Under the pieces are notes generated by a model. That model searched no databases, was not told the DNA's origin, and worked only from the letters and a program-made list of their open reading frames with translations. Below, piece after piece: positions 5,565 through 6,515 of a stretch of 6,515 bases of DNA. This stretch comes from Hyphomicrobiales bacterium (GTDB taxonomy: Bacteria; Pseudomonadota; Alphaproteobacteria; Rhizobiales; CAYWUX01), in contig JANQOC010000605.1 of NCBI GenBank assembly GCA_028279265.1, positions 1 through 6,515 on the forward strand, given 5' to 3'. A program made the translations under genes and the position numbers. Position 1 is the stretch's first letter. Each line of letters begins with the position of its first letter.

Positions 5565-6494
5565 TCAGGCCGTCGCCATCTGATCGTCCGTATTCAGGCT
5601 GAAATCAATCTCTTTCAGATCCGCCAGAAGATTTTTCGCTTCGTCTTCGGATAATTCCACGAGCGGCGGACGTACAATTGCCCAGGATGCTTCATCTCTC
5701 ATGTCTGCGATCAAGACTTTGAGCGCCGGGACCAGCGTGTAGTTTTGAATGGTTTTCCTGACAAGCGTAATACGGTTCTGAAGCTCATCGGCTTTGTCCG
5801 TTTGCCAGTTTGTAAAAACCTTGCGTATGCCGGCGGGATTGGCATTCCCGGTCGCGGTGATGCACCCGGCTCCGCCATTGCGCAGTGTGTCCAGCAGAAA
5901 GACTTCCGAACCGGCGAAGGTTTCAAATCCTGGAAATTCCGTGAGGACGGCTTTGGTATTGTCCCAGTCACCGGAACTGTCTTTCAAACCGACGACCGTC
6001 TTGGGATAGTGTTTTAACAGCATGGAAATCAGGGACAAGCTGATGGGAACTTGGGCGACCGGCGGAATGTGGTAGAGATAAATTTTGAGAGCATCACTGC
6101 CGATCCTGTCGATCACGGTTGCAAATGCTTTGAACAACCCTTCGTCACTGACACCTTTGTAGTAAAACGGCGGCAGCATCAGACAACCCCCGCATCCAAG
6201 ATCCACTGCGTGTTGGGTAAGCGCTAGACTGTCCTCAATAGAACAGGCCCCTGTGCCGGGCATAAGTTTCCGCGCCGGGATACCTGCCTCGACAAGCGCG
6301 TCCAGCAAGGTCATACGCTCTGTGAGCCCCAAAGAGTTGGCTTCACTCGTTGTGCCGAACACAGCCAGTCCGTCTGCGCCCTGGTCCATGAGCCATTTGC
6401 AGTGCTTGATAAATGCGTCTTTGTCAGGTGAGAGGTCTGCTCCAAATGGGGTTAAGGCAGGAACGAGAACACCGCTAAAATTTTTGTCCGTCAT
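5565..6494 (-). CDS. DapA/NanA-family (dihydrodipicolinate synthase/N-acetylneuraminate lyase) aldolase or lyase
   Basis: This 309-residue class I aldolase fold (TIM barrel, cytoplasmic, normally tetrameric) has the family's usual length. GVLVPALTPF (8-17) starts strand 1. FGTTSEANSL (46-55) is the GTTGE-type motif that binds the 2-oxo acid carboxylate. LMLPPFYYK (105-113) is typical. YLYHIPP (139-145) gives the catalytic Tyr141, VVGLKDSSGD (167-176) gives Schiff-base Lys171, and GGAGCITATGNANP (207-220) matches strand 8. The core chemistry of forming an imine with pyruvate or another 2-oxo acid should be intact. Dedicated DapA is less likely because it lacks the usual YNxP form (His142 replaces Asn) and no lysine genes are nearby. 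A sugar-acid or 2-oxo-acid aldolase or dehydratase is more plausible. The substrate is unknown. The ATG at 6494 has a strong Shine-Dalgarno. It converges on the LigI-like gene with a 29-bp gap. Confidence 0.92.
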   Translation of the reverse strand: MTDKNFSGVLVPALTPFGADLSPDKDAFIKHCKWLMDQGADGLAVFGTTSEANSLGLTERMTLLDALVEAGIPARKLMPGTGACSIEDSLALTQHAVDLGCGGCLMLPPFYYKGVSDEGLFKAFATVIDRIGSDALKIYLYHIPPVAQVPISLSLISMLLKHYPKTVVGLKDSSGDWDNTKAVLTEFPGFETFAGSEVFLLDTLRNGGAGCITATGNANPAGIRKVFTNWQTDKADELQNRITLVRKTIQNYTLVPALKVLIADMRDEASWAIVRPPLVELSEDEAKNLLADLKEIDFSLNTDDQMATA

Positions 6495-6500
6495 TGGCGT

Positions 6501-6507
6501 TTCCTCC
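6501..6507 (-). promoter_or_regulatory. Strong ribosome binding site of the DapA-like gene
   Basis: The minus strand reads GGAGGAA here, a near-perfect Shine-Dalgarno whose GGAGG core lies 8 nt before the ATG at 6494. It fixes the start and is the best ribosome site in the window. The promoter lies beyond the right edge. Confidence 0.85.
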
Positions 6508-6515
6508 GAATTTCG

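Noticed and set aside
5711..6017. Open frames of 71-90 codons overlapping the DapA-like gene on both strands
   Set aside because: They are alternative-frame shadows of a gene with intact catalytic motifs.

Overview
The window looks like an ordinary metabolic stretch from a Gram-negative bacterium. The GcvA-type LysR regulator, the glutathione-gated-type Kef antiporter, the TauD/TfdA dioxygenase and the LigI-like hydrolase together suggest Pseudomonadota, most likely Alphaproteobacteria. This is inferred from protein character only; there is no rRNA or other marker gene. Base composition is roughly balanced, except for a strongly AT-rich patch at 4255-4335. No tRNA, rRNA, CRISPR array, insertion sequence or phage gene is visible.

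Layout from left to right. Positions 1-383 (minus) hold the N-terminal 127 codons of a TauD/TfdA-type 2-oxoglutarate dioxygenase that runs off the left edge. Positions 388-1305 (minus) encode an alpha/beta hydrolase with an intact Ser-Asp-His triad, and its stop lies 4 nt before the dioxygenase ATG, so these two form an operon. A 137-bp divergent intergenic region with one clear dyad separates them from a complete CPA2 potassium/proton antiporter of KefB/KefC type (1443-3263, plus). Its stop lies 7 bp from the stop of a convergent GcvA-like LysR regulator (3271-4254, minus). A 384-bp non-coding region (4255-4638) with an AT-rich promoter patch and several dyads follows. It leads to a divergent LigI-like amidohydrolase (4639-5535, plus), which converges on a DapA/NanA-family aldolase or lyase (5565-6494, minus).

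How the genes may work together. The hydrolase and dioxygenase are probably co-expressed for turnover of one small organic substrate. The LysR regulator and the divergent amidohydrolase have the classic arrangement of an LTTR and its target. The amidohydrolase (lactone or ester opening) and the DapA-like protein (2-oxo acid aldol chemistry) could act in one catabolic route, but they are convergent rather than co-transcribed, so this is a hypothesis. The antiporter looks like independent housekeeping or stress physiology.

I found no convincing new biological system. The points most worth checking are the intergenic dyads and putative long leader at 4255-4638, the changed regulatory-loop residues in the Kef protein, and the non-canonical active-site residues in the two enzymes at the right end.
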